Assembly: GCA_021814145.1 (NCBI GenBank)
Contig: JAKAIY010000024.1
Coordinates: 1-33,240 of the forward strand
DNA from: Chloroflexota bacterium
GTDB lineage: Bacteria; Chloroflexota; Ktedonobacteria; Ktedonobacterales; JADMIN01
Length of the DNA stretch: 33,240 bases
Reading direction: 5' to 3'
The notes under the pieces: generated by a model
What the model was told of the DNA's origin: nothing
The model's input: the letters and a program-made list of their open reading frames with translations, nothing else
Databases searched by the model: none
Program-made: the position numbers and the translations under genes
In this document: positions 23,902-32,157 of the stretch, piece after piece
Numbering within the stretch: the first letter of the stretch is position 1
Layout: each line of letters begins with the position of its first letter

Positions 23902-24939
23902 ATGCGCGCAACTGTCATGTACGGCGCGGAGGACGTCCGCGTCGAGACCGTTCCCGACGCCAGCCTCATTGAGCCGACCGACGCGCTTGTCCGCGTCACT
24001 CACGCCTGCGTCTGCGGCAGCGATCTCTGGCCGTACAGGACGATGGAACACAGCGAGACCGGCCGCCGCATGGGGCACGAGGCCATCGGCGTCGTCGAAG
24101 CCATCGGCGATGATGTCCATACAGTGAAGCGCGGCGATGTCGTCATCATGCCATTCGCCTACTCCGATGGCGCCTGCGTCTTCTGCCAGGAAGGGCTGCA
24201 GACGTCGTGCATCCACGGCGGGTTCTTCGGCACGGGTGGCGCCGCCGACGGAGCGCAGGCCGAGGCGGTGCGCGTCCCGCAGGCTGACGGGACACTTTTC
24301 GTCCTGCCAGCCGACAAGGATGACGCGCTGCTGCCGTCGCTGCTCACACTCTCGGATGTGATGGGGACCGGTCATCACGCGGCGGTCACGGCCAGGGTCG
24401 GCCCTGGGAAGTCCGTGGCCGTCGTTGGAGATGGCGCTGTCGGTTTGTGCGGCGTCATCGCCGCCCGACGCCTCGGCGCCGAGCGGATCATCCTCCTGGG
24501 CCGTCATCCCGACCGGATCGCGCTGGCGAAGACGTTCGGCGCAACAGACATCGTCAGCGAGCGAGGTGATGAGGCGGTCGAGCGCGTGCGCGAGCTTACC
24601 GGCGGCTTTGGCGCCCACTCTGTTCTCGAATGTGTCGGCCTGGAGCAGTCAATGCGCGCCGCCATAAGCATCGCGCGCCCCGGTGGCGCGGTCGGCCGCG
24701 TCGGCGTTCCACAGGACGAGACGATGCCCGCCTCGCAGCTGGCGTTCTATAACAACGTCACTGTGAGCGGTGGCCCAGCCCCGGTGCGCGCATACATCCA
24801 GGAGCTGCTGCCAGACATCCTCGAAGGCCGGATCGAACCCGGCCGCGTCTTCGACCGGACCGTGTGTCTCGACGGAATACCTGACGGCTACCGGGCGATG
24901 AACGACCGTGAAGCGATCAAGGTCATGATCGAGTTCTGA
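23902..24939 (+). CDS. zinc-dependent alcohol dehydrogenase (MDR family)
   Basis: 345 residues, with GGAGG (23888-23892) 9 nt before the ATG. Catalytic-zinc ligands are C38 (in VCGSD) and H59-E60 (GHE). The structural zinc site has C92, C95 and C103, but Asp89 stands where the first of the usual four Cys is expected. The NAD(P)-binding Rossmann motif is GDGAVG (about 176-181). The sequence MRATVMYGAEDVRVETVPDA is typical of class III-like sugar or alcohol dehydrogenases. It oxidises an alcohol, or reduces an aldehyde, with NAD(P). It is first in a cluster with DUF2255, aldo-keto reductase and cupin genes, divergent from the AraC regulator. Confidence 0.92.
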   Translation: MRATVMYGAEDVRVETVPDASLIEPTDALVRVTHACVCGSDLWPYRTMEHSETGRRMGHEAIGVVEAIGDDVHTVKRGDVVIMPFAYSDGACVFCQEGLQTSCIHGGFFGTGGAADGAQAEAVRVPQADGTLFVLPADKDDALLPSLLTLSDVMGTGHHAAVTARVGPGKSVAVVGDGAVGLCGVIAARRLGAERIILLGRHPDRIALAKTFGATDIVSERGDEAVERVRELTGGFGAHSVLECVGLEQSMRAAISIARPGGAVGRVGVPQDETMPASQLAFYNNVTVSGGPAPVRAYIQELLPDILEGRIEPGRVFDRTVCLDGIPDGYRAMNDREAIKVMIEF

Positions 24940-25021
24940 AGCGATCGCGCTGAACAGGAGGCGCGGCTCAGGCTAACCGCGTCACTCGCGTGCCAGCAAG
25001 GAGACGAAAGGAGACATGCCG

Positions 25022-26406
<1,385 letters not shown>

Positions 26407-26601
26407 GTGGGCGCGAAGACGTGTTCGCGCGCGTTTCGTCGGGCGTCGGGCTGGCCACCCGCGCTCGGAGTCGAGGCCGCCGCCACATCACCGGCAAACG
26501 GAAGTTCGGGTGGTATCCTTCCGGCGGCTTCGGCTCGGCGTTCCTCGCGATTGGAGCGTTCTACAACATAGCCTACCCACAACAGAAAGAGGGAGAACGA
26601 G

Positions 26602-27006
26602 ATGCAGATCACCAGGAATTCCATTGCGACCAGCGCTGGGCCACGCGAGTGGTTCACTGGCGCTGTCTACATTGACACGGTCGCGGCGCCATCAGCGGGT
26701 TCGCGTCTGAGCGCGAGCAGCGTCCACTTCACGCCGGGCGCCCGAACGGCGTGGCACACCCACCCCAACGGCCAGACTATTTACGTCACTGAGGGCGCTG
26801 GCCTCTGCCAGCGTCGCGGCGGGCCGGTTGAGGCTATCCGCCCCGGTGACCGCGTGTTCTTCGAGCCCGGCGAGGAGCACTGGCACGGAGCGGCGCCCAA
26901 CCGTTTCATGACCCACCTCGCGATGTTCGAAGTTGATGATAACGGCGTCAGCGCGACCTGGGGCGAGCACGTTACCGACGAGGAGTACAACCAGCAACCA
27001 GTGTGA
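26602..27006 (+). CDS. cupin domain protein
   Basis: 134 residues; AGAGGGAGAACGAG lies just upstream of the ATG. The cupin 1 motif is visible as WHTHPNGQTIYVTEG with H52, H54 and Q58 as metal ligands, and the second motif as PGDRVFFEPGEEHWHGA with H93, H95 and H105. The N-terminus ITRNSIATSAGPREWFTGAVYID resembles a small single-domain cupin group annotated as (R)-mandelonitrile-lyase-like/carboxymuconolactone-associated. It likely binds one metal ion and could be an oxidative or detoxifying enzyme. The 26407-26601 gap before it holds no gene I believe. It is probably part of the AraC-linked cluster. Confidence 0.9.
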   Translation: MQITRNSIATSAGPREWFTGAVYIDTVAAPSAGSRLSASSVHFTPGARTAWHTHPNGQTIYVTEGAGLCQRRGGPVEAIRPGDRVFFEPGEEHWHGAAPNRFMTHLAMFEVDDNGVSATWGEHVTDEEYNQQPV

Positions 27007-27096
27007 CGCCTGGGCCAGGGCGCTATGCCGTCGGGCGGGCGGCGCCGCGTCAACGCTCGCGCGCACAGCGAGCGCGGGACCCCGCGAGGGCAGGTC

Positions 27097-27120
27097 TGGA
27101 GGCGGCGAAAGCCGCTTCCA
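27097..27120 (+). other. GNRA-capped hairpin
   Basis: A 10-bp stem TGGAGGCGGC (27097-27106) with GCCGCTTCCA (27111-27120, one G-T pair) closed by a GAAA tetraloop, in the gap between the cupin and transporter genes. It could be a terminator or part of a small repeat element. Confidence 0.5.
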
Positions 27121-27177
27121 AGCGCGGTTCTTAGGCCGCCCACTCGGCCGCGCGCTAACGATGTTGGCGGCGCTCTG

Positions 27178-27206
27178 GCATGGGGAAGCGGCGGGCGCAA
27201 GGGGCG
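27178..27206 (+). repeat. 29-bp dispersed direct repeat, copy 2
   Basis: An exact copy of 22466-22494 in the same orientation. It sits about 75 bp before the EamA transporter ATG, just upstream of a TGGTATGCT extended -10-like element. Confidence 0.7.
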
Positions 27207-27282
27207 CCGGGGCAGGTGGTATGCTGTGGCTCGAAGGGTGGGGGCGAGCGGAGTATGACAGGCGAAGGAGTGGCGCTGAGAG

Positions 27283-28221
27283 ATGCGACGGTGGCTGGCG
27301 ATGGGCGCGCTGGCGAGCGCGGCTGGGCTGTGGGGCCTGATGTATGTAGTCAGCCGGTACGCGCTGGCGAGCGTACCGGCGCTGCCGCTGGTGGTGATGC
27401 GGATTGTTATCTCGCTCGCCGTCCTGGCCCCATTCGCCATCCGGGCGCGGTTCTGGCGGGTCACGCGCGGGCAGCTTGGGCGGCTGGCGCTGATCGGGCT
27501 GGTGGGGTATACCGCGTCGCTCTCGCTGCAATTCATCGGGACGGCGCTGACATCGGCGAGCCTGGGATCGCTGATCACGTCGGCCTCGCCCGCGCTGGTG
27601 GCGCTGTTCGCGGCGGTGGGAGGCGAGCGGCCCCAGCGGCAGGCGCTGGTGGCGCTGGGGCTGGCGCTGGCGGGTGTGGCGCTGATCGTGGGCGTGGATG
27701 TTCCGGCGGGGCTGTCGCCGCTGGGGGCGCTCGCGCTGCTGGGCGCGGCGGCGACCTGGGCGCTCTACACCACGCTGGGGCGGACGCTGGCCCGCGGCAT
27801 TCCACTGGTGACGGCGCTCTTCTGGGGACTGCTCTTCGGCGGGCTGGCGGCTGTTCCGCTGGCCGCGCCGCAGTGGCCGGGGCTGGCGGTGATGCGCCAC
27901 TATTCACTGACGCTCTGGCTGGAAATTCTCTATCTGGGCGCTATCGCGATGGCCCTGGCGTTTTGGCTCTGGAACTATGGATTCTCGCATCTGCCAGCGG
28001 ATGTGGGCGCTGTCTTCGGCCTGGCGCAGCCGCTGGTGGGCGTGGCGCTGGGCGTGGCGCTGCTCCACGAGCGGCTGACGCCGCTGGCGGCGCTGGGCGG
28101 CGTGGCGATCGTCGCGGGCGCCGCGCTGGCGGGCCTGAGCGGCGGCGAGCGAGGGGTGAATATGCCGCCGTCAGGTGGCGGCCAGGATGAAGGGATCGCG
28201 CTGGATGTCGTTCAAAAATAA
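27283..28221 (+). CDS. EamA/DMT family transporter
   Basis: 312 residues with ten hydrophobic helices arranged as two five-helix EamA repeats. The first repeat begins MGALASAAGLWGLMYVVSRY and the second LGAAATWALYTTLGRTLARG; the conserved IALRF-like helix is VVMRIVISLAVLAPF. It belongs to the drug/metabolite transporter superfamily (RhaT/YdcZ-like) and probably exports a small metabolite; the substrate is unknown. The start is uncertain by a few codons (AAGGAG lies 12 nt upstream). The C-terminus overlaps the following Nudix gene by 17 bp, so the two are co-translated. Confidence 0.92.
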   Translation: MRRWLAMGALASAAGLWGLMYVVSRYALASVPALPLVVMRIVISLAVLAPFAIRARFWRVTRGQLGRLALIGLVGYTASLSLQFIGTALTSASLGSLITSASPALVALFAAVGGERPQRQALVALGLALAGVALIVGVDVPAGLSPLGALALLGAAATWALYTTLGRTLARGIPLVTALFWGLLFGGLAAVPLAAPQWPGLAVMRHYSLTLWLEILYLGAIAMALAFWLWNYGFSHLPADVGAVFGLAQPLVGVALGVALLHERLTPLAALGGVAIVAGAALAGLSGGERGVNMPPSGGGQDEGIALDVVQK

Positions 28222-28690
28222 GTATTTCGAGATCGCGGAAGACGCCGAAGGCGATGAGATTATCGCATGCTCTGATGAAGTATTGATGATCCCCCTGACC
28301 AGCGATGGGCAGGTCATCTTCATTCGCGAGCCAGCGCCCGCGTTTGGCCGTGAGCGTCTGTTACTGTTGCCCAGTGGCACGGTCGAGACCGGCGAAGATC
28401 TGGCCGCGACGGCCATTCGCGAACTGCGTGAGGAAATTGGCTATCGCGCAGACCACCTGGATTTTCTCATAGAGATCCGCCCGTGGAGCAAATACCTGGC
28501 CGTTACCAGCCACGTCTTTGTGGCCCAGGGTCTTCAGCCGGGCAAGCTGGAGGGCGACGAATCATACGCCATCAAACTGGACCCGCATCCTCTCGCCGAG
28601 CTTGACAGCCTCATCCAGACGGGTGAGTTGCGCGACGCGCGGGCGATCGCCGCGCTGCTGGTCGCCCGTCAGCGGCTTGGGAACGGCTGA
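28205..28690 (+). CDS. NudE-like Nudix hydrolase
   Basis: 161 residues from the ATG at 28205; ATG 28187 is an alternative that keeps a Trp residue. The Nudix box GX5EX7REUXEEXGU is intact (G58, E64, R72-E73, E76-E77, G79). The segment VFVAQGLQPGKLEGDE, and the C-terminal ARAIAALLVARQRL, resemble E. coli NudE, an ADP-ribose/NADH/Ap3A pyrophosphatase acting on ADP compounds. The N-terminal part (IIACSDEVLMIPLT) forms the usual strand before the box. The gene overlaps the transporter gene and may share its transcript. Confidence 0.9.
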   Translation: MSFKNKYFEIAEDAEGDEIIACSDEVLMIPLTSDGQVIFIREPAPAFGRERLLLLPSGTVETGEDLAATAIRELREEIGYRADHLDFLIEIRPWSKYLAVTSHVFVAQGLQPGKLEGDESYAIKLDPHPLAELDSLIQTGELRDARAIAALLVARQRLGNG

Positions 28691-28801
28691 GCGCCATGTT
28701 TCGCGCCGTCGCGGGCGTTGCCCTCGCTTCTCCACGTTCCCGTTTCATACGAAGCAAACGGGCGCGCCACCGCTTGCGCCGCCATGATAAAGCAGGCGGT
28801 G

Positions 28802-28830
28802 TGGACAGATGGGGCATGGGTGTGTATGCT
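28802..28830 (+). promoter_or_regulatory. sigma70-type promoter of the SLATT-type gene
   Basis: TGGACA (28802-28807), 17-bp spacer, TATGCT (28825-28830). The predicted start near 28838 gives a leader of about 88 nt. Confidence 0.5.
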
Positions 28831-28925
28831 TGGCATGCAAGCGGACGTGTCGAGGGGTGATCGTGGCGCGCGCATGGACACGTTCAGCGCATCGCGCGCG
28901 CCCTGAGGGAGGAGCTGGATTCCGC

Positions 28926-29936
28926 ATGAGCGGCGCGGGTGGCGTGAGCGATAACGCGGGCTGGGCGACCGGCAAGCCTATGGTGACGCTTCACGAGGAG
29001 GATATGCCGGGCCTCTACAAAGCGGCGGACGCGGCCTCGATCAAGGCGCAGGCGCGCTTTTTCAGCTGGCTGCGGGCGGAGCTGGTCTTGATGACGCTGG
29101 CGGGCGTGGTGGCGGTCTTCTCATCACTCAGGCAGCCGGCGCTGACACTGGGGCCAATCAATGTCTCGGGCTGGCCAGATCAGGCGGCGTCGCTGGTAGG
29201 CGTGGTGAGCGGGCTGTCTATCGTAGGGCTTGTGACTGGACTACTGTTCATCGCGACGCTGGCGATCCGCCTCTATCGCTACTGGCGGCATTTCGATATG
29301 CGGTGGTATGAGGCGCGGGCGGCGGCGGAATCTGTGAAGTCGCTGGCGTGGCGCTACGCGGTAGGCGGGCGCCCATTTCCCATCGGCGGCGACGAAGTGG
29401 CGGCGAGCAAGCTGATGTTTCAGCGCCTGGAAGACACGCTGACCGATGTGGCCCGGGATTTGCAGCGGACCACATTCACCGATGACGAGAAGATCACTCC
29501 CGCGATGCGGCGGCTGCGCGCCGCCGCGCTGCCGGAGCGGGAGGCGGCGTACCGCGACGACAGGATTCAGGACCAGGAGAAGTGGTATCTGAAAAAGTCA
29601 GCGTGGAACAAGAAGCGCGGGCTGCAATGGCACATCGTCCTGCTCACCGTCGAGGCGCTCGGCGCAGTTGGCTCGGGGCTGGTGGCGTTCCACCTGCTGG
29701 CGCTCAGCCCGCAGGGCGCGGTAGCGGCGGTTGTGGGCGGCATCATCTCATGGACGCAGTCAAAACGCTATCAGGACCTGGAAGCGACCTACCGGGTGAC
29801 TGCCAGCGAGCTGGGCAGCATCAAGCTGGGCATCGAGAAGCAGACAACCGAGGCTGGATGGTCCGCGTTCGTGGATGAGGCTGAGGAGGCCTGCTCGCGC
29901 GAACACCGGCTCTGGCGCGCGACGCGCGACGCGTAA
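28926..29936 (+). CDS. DUF4231/SLATT-type membrane protein with four TM helices
   Basis: 336 residues from the ATG at 28926, with AGGGAGGAG 11 nt upstream. There are two two-helix units. The first has membrane segments at about 52-68 and 89-115, followed by WYEARAAAESVKSLAWRYAV (127-146), the DUF4231/SLATT hallmark. The second begins DQEKWYLKKSAWNKKRG and has segments at about 234-258 and 264-277. This tandem (SLATT_3 followed by SLATT_1) occurs in conflict systems, where the membrane protein is predicted to be the effector that disrupts the membrane when a nucleotide signal is sensed. The next gene, on the opposite strand, is a SLOG-like protein. I see no catalytic motif. A non-defence role is possible. 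Confidence 0.82.
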   Translation: MSGAGGVSDNAGWATGKPMVTLHEEDMPGLYKAADAASIKAQARFFSWLRAELVLMTLAGVVAVFSSLRQPALTLGPINVSGWPDQAASLVGVVSGLSIVGLVTGLLFIATLAIRLYRYWRHFDMRWYEARAAAESVKSLAWRYAVGGRPFPIGGDEVAASKLMFQRLEDTLTDVARDLQRTTFTDDEKITPAMRRLRAAALPEREAAYRDDRIQDQEKWYLKKSAWNKKRGLQWHIVLLTVEALGAVGSGLVAFHLLALSPQGAVAAVVGGIISWTQSKRYQDLEATYRVTASELGSIKLGIEKQTTEAGWSAFVDEAEEACSREHRLWRATRDA

Positions 29937-29948
29937 GCGCCTGCCAGC

Positions 29949-29963
29949 GGGCGCGACGCGCCC
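29949..29963. terminator. short hairpin between convergent genes
   Basis: A 6-bp GC stem GGGCGC (29949-29954) with GCGCCC (29958-29963) just after the SLATT-type stop. It is a weak terminator candidate between the SLATT-type and SLOG-like genes. Confidence 0.3.
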
Positions 29964-30012
29964 ACATCTCCGCTCCCGCCGGGCGTGGGATGTGAGGCGT
30001 GTCGCGCCATTT

Positions 30013-30591
30013 TCAGATGGCGGCGCTCGTGGCGGCGGGCGTGGTCAGCACGGTCGCAATCGTGGCTCCCGCCGCTTCAAGGCGCTGGCGCATGTGGTCG
30101 GTCACATCGCCAGGGCCGCGTGAGGCGCCTTCCCAGATGATGAGGCCAGCGAGCGCGGCGCCGGGGTTATCGGGGCTTTCCTCGCGGGCCAGGCGCTGGG
30201 CCTCGGCGAGGATGGCCTCATTGGCCGCGCGGTAGGCGTCATCGGAGCCGCGCCGCTCGCCCAGGATGACCAGGTCGCCATCGCCACGCGCCTCGCTGAT
30301 GACCTGCTCGTAGAGGTCTTCCCAGCGGCCGGGGCGGTCGGTGACGGAGTCTTCGAGAAACCAGTCTTCCTGATAGGGGAGGACGATGCGGCGGCGGGCG
30401 TTGAGCGCGCGGGCGGCGTTGATGGCGAGGAGATCGGAGCCGCAGGCGGCTGAGGAGACGAGCGTGGTGACGTGGAGGTCTCTGAGGGTGTTCTTGATGC
30501 GCCTGGCGACGACGCCACGGGATCTGATGGGGAAGCGGGTAGCGGCGGCGTTGGGTGGATCTATGCGCCGCCCGGCGACGACAACGATCAT
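30013..30591 (-). CDS. SLOG-like nucleotide-binding protein
   Basis: 192 residues, with GAGGGGACC a few nt before the ATG. The N-terminal strand MIVVVAGRRID is followed by a helix, then VTTLVSSAACGSDLLAINAA, the 'SG-AxGADLLA-xEAA' type phosphate-binding turn of SLOG/LOG-like Rossmann domains, here with AACGSD. Next come strand RIVLPYQEDWFLEDSV and helix WEDLYEQVISEA, then DLVILGERRG and AALAGLIIWEG. SLOG proteins bind or generate nucleotide-derived ligands and often accompany SLATT membrane proteins. It is convergent with the SLATT-type gene (76 bp between stops). Divergent homologues are numerous, so function is inferred from fold and context. Confidence 0.65.
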   Translation of the reverse strand: MIVVVAGRRIDPPNAAATRFPIRSRGVVARRIKNTLRDLHVTTLVSSAACGSDLLAINAARALNARRRIVLPYQEDWFLEDSVTDRPGRWEDLYEQVISEARGDGDLVILGERRGSDDAYRAANEAILAEAQRLAREESPDNPGAALAGLIIWEGASRGPGDVTDHMRQRLEAAGATIATVLTTPAATSAAI

Positions 30592-30877
30592 GATGGTCCC
30601 CTCTCACGGTGAGTGGGCCCGCGACGGGACCCGCCGCGTGTCCAGCGTGATGGCGCGGCCCTGAGCAGCCGGCGCGTGAAATGAGCCTGGGGGGGATTGG
30701 CGCTCCCCCAATGCGCAAACGGCCCAGCCTGGATTTTGTGACGTGTGGCTGAGCGCATTCTTCTGTGGGGTGTACGAGCCAGACAGGCCGCTCGTTGTCA
30801 GAGGGTGGTGAGAAATGCGAAACGCCGCCTGGCCGGAGTGGCGCTGGCGGCGTTGTTCAGGAGGTTGGAAAATCTCG

Positions 30878-30953
30878 TGGTGGGCGATAGAGAACTCGAA
30901 TCTCTGACCTCCACGATGTCAACGTGGCGCTCTGCCAACTGAGCTAATCGCCC
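30878..30953 (-). tRNA. tRNA-Val (anticodon GAC)
   Basis: A complete cloverleaf on the reverse strand: acceptor GGGCGAT with ATCGCCC, D-arm GCTC/GAGC, anticodon stem CCACG/CGTGG around TTGACAT (anticodon GAC), T-arm AGAGA-TTCGAGT-TCTCT, discriminator A and encoded CCA. 76 nt including CCA. Confidence 0.97.
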
Positions 30954-30964
30954 GTGTGCAAGGG

Positions 30965-30993
30965 AGTCTAGCACAAAGCCCCAGTCGTGTCAA
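30965..30993 (-). promoter_or_regulatory. promoter of tRNA-Val
   Basis: Reverse strand: perfect TTGACA (30988-30993), 17-bp spacer, TAGACT (30965-30970), placed correctly upstream of the tRNA. Confidence 0.75.
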
Positions 30994-31051
30994 GGATCGC
31001 GCGGCGAGGGCTAGAAGGCGGTGTCAACGTCGTGGGGAGCAAAACTGACGC

Positions 31052-31081
31052 TTGCATTCCGGGGCATGGACGTGCTATACT
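31052..31081 (+). promoter_or_regulatory. promoter of tRNA-Ala
   Basis: TTGCAT (31052-31057), 18-bp spacer, TATACT (31076-31081). The predicted start, about 31088, lies 5 nt before the tRNA. Confidence 0.7.
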
Positions 31082-31092
31082 TATGCGCGCCT

Positions 31093-31168
31093 GGGGATGT
31101 AGCTCAGTTGGAAGAGCGCGACGTTCGCAATGTCGAGGCCAGGGGTTCGAGCCCCCTCATCTCCACCA
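31093..31168 (+). tRNA. tRNA-Ala (anticodon CGC)
   Basis: A complete cloverleaf: acceptor GGGGATG with CATCTCC (one G-T pair), D-arm GCTC/GAGC, anticodon stem CGACG/TGTCG around TTCGCAA (anticodon CGC), T-arm AGGGG-TTCGAGC-CCCCT, discriminator A and encoded CCA. Its 3' 25 bp are repeated at 31980-32004. Confidence 0.95.
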
Positions 31169-31280
31169 CAATTTCATCATTCCTCAAATAGAGGGTGTGA
31201 GTGCGATTCACACGCGGCATGCGGTGGATCGCACTTTTTTGTCATTGATCCACTGCGCCAAATGCGCGAAAGGGTCAATG

Positions 31281-31877
31281 ATGTCACGCAGGTGCAACAA
31301 GTGCGGCGTCGTTGCGTCCGACGATGCGTTCTATGCGGCCACTGAGCGGGGAATTACTCGACTCAGAGCCATCTGCAAGCAATGTTCGAAGGCCCAACTA
31401 CATGATCATTCGGGCGAGATGAAACCCGAGGGCCTCAGATGCGCCCAGTGCGGTGTATACAAGCCACTGTCGGAGTTCCATACGCACAGAAGCTGCCGTT
31501 ACGGCGTTGAGCCAACATGCAAAACGTGCCGATTAGAGAAGCGGCGGCAATATTCACGAGATCACCCAGATCGTGTGCGCAACACCGATTTGCAGACTCG
31601 TTACGGCATCACCCTTGAGCAATACCATGCGATGGTTGCGGCGCAGGCGGGACAGTGCGCCATCTGTGACAAGGTGGAAAAGAAGCTGGTGGTGGATCAT
31701 AACCACGCAACGGGGCAGGTGCGGGGGCTGCTCTGCCACCTCTGCAATACCATGATTGGCTGCGCGCGCGAGAATATCAATGTTCTCGCGCGCGCAGCCG
31801 CGTATCTGCACATTGAGCGGCAGGCAGAATCAGGGCTTGTGGGGGCTGAGGTAATATTTACGCCTGAGAAGTCGTGA
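31281..31877 (+). CDS. endonuclease VII-family HNH nuclease with two N-terminal zinc ribbons
   Basis: 198 residues from the ATG at 31281, 6 nt after AAAGGG; the ATG at 31278 is an alternative, and the longer frame would run through the tRNA. Ribbon 1 has C5, C8, C32 and C35; ribbon 2 has C54, C57, C80 and C83. Residues 108-176 match the phage T4 gp49-type recombination endonuclease VII domain: GITLEQYHAMVAAQAGQCAICD, then DHNHATGQVRGLLCHLCN. C126, C129, C152 and C155 bind zinc, and DHNH (139-142) holds the catalytic His/Asn. T4 endonuclease VII cuts four-way junctions. The gene is less GC-rich than its neighbours and sits between two copies of the tRNA-Ala 3' end. It is probably mobile or phage-derived. 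Confidence 0.88.
   Translation: MSRRCNKCGVVASDDAFYAATERGITRLRAICKQCSKAQLHDHSGEMKPEGLRCAQCGVYKPLSEFHTHRSCRYGVEPTCKTCRLEKRRQYSRDHPDRVRNTDLQTRYGITLEQYHAMVAAQAGQCAICDKVEKKLVVDHNHATGQVRGLLCHLCNTMIGCARENINVLARAAAYLHIERQAESGLVGAEVIFTPEKS
31758..31799. repeat. perfect 17-bp-arm palindrome inside the nuclease gene
   Basis: GGCTGCGCGCGCGAGAA (31758-31774) and its exact reverse complement TTCTCGCGCGCGCAGCC (31783-31799) flank the 8-nt loop TATCAATG. It lies in frame within the coding sequence and encodes CAREN-INV-LARA, just after the last zinc-ligand Cys. It could extrude a cruciform in DNA or form a hairpin in the mRNA. Confidence 0.9.
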
Positions 31878-31979
31878 CACGAAGCGTTCCTATGGGTCGT
31901 CGCTCGAGAGCCTCATTCTTGACCACACAATCGTGATGGGCAGGGACGAGTGAATGATCTGGACTGACGCTTATCCTGA

Positions 31980-32004
31980 GGTTCGAGTCCCCTCATCTCC
32001 ACCA
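31980..32004 (+). repeat. tRNA-Ala 3'-end direct repeat (attR-like)
   Basis: Matches the last 25 bp of the tRNA-Ala gene (31144-31168) at 24 of 25 positions. Upstream of 31980 no acceptable acceptor, D-arm or anticodon arm is found, so it is not a second functional tRNA. Confidence 0.8.
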
Positions 32005-32157
32005 ATCCAACTTCAACCTTTTATACAGGCCTAACCAGACCGGACAGCCCGGCGGTCACGCTCGTTTCGTATCTGGTGTATCCTCATAGCAAATCACAAT
32101 TTAGAGTGATGTTCGCCGCCCACCGCTGGGCGCCCCTGGAACGGGAGGCAAGAGGCT

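Larger units (their letters stand above)
31144..32004. mobile_element. tRNA-Ala-bounded mini-element with an endonuclease VII gene
   Basis: The 3' end of the tRNA-Ala gene (31144-31168, 25 bp) recurs at 31980-32004 with one mismatch (C to T), ending with the same CATCTCCACCA. This is the footprint of tRNA 3'-end integration: the intact tRNA on the left (attL-like) and a 3'-end fragment on the right (attR-like). The element, about 836 bp, carries one gene, an endonuclease VII-family HNH nuclease, and no integrase. It could be a deletion remnant of a phage or island, a satellite mobilised in trans, or a nuclease-driven homing unit. A fortuitous relic of a second tRNA-Ala copy is the main alternative. 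Confidence 0.55.

Noticed and set aside
26692-27900. Long reverse frame (402 codons) through the cupin gene and into the transporter gene.
   Set aside because: Its composition is almost entirely Arg, Gln, Pro and His, as expected of the antisense of GC-rich genes. Both genes it crosses are clearly recognisable on the forward strand.
30745-30942. Forward frame of 65 codons in the gap before tRNA-Val.
   Set aside because: It runs through most of the tRNA-Val gene and has no ribosome site; it is an artefact of the tRNA sequence.
30987-31280. N-terminal extension of the endonuclease VII frame reaching back through tRNA-Ala.
   Set aside because: The extension would translate the whole tRNA gene. 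The ATG at 31281, with AAAGGG at the right distance, is a better start.
31554-31811. Reverse frame whose peptide repeats CAREN-IDI-LARA.
   Set aside because: It is the antisense of the 17-bp palindrome, so both strands read alike; no start signal supports it.
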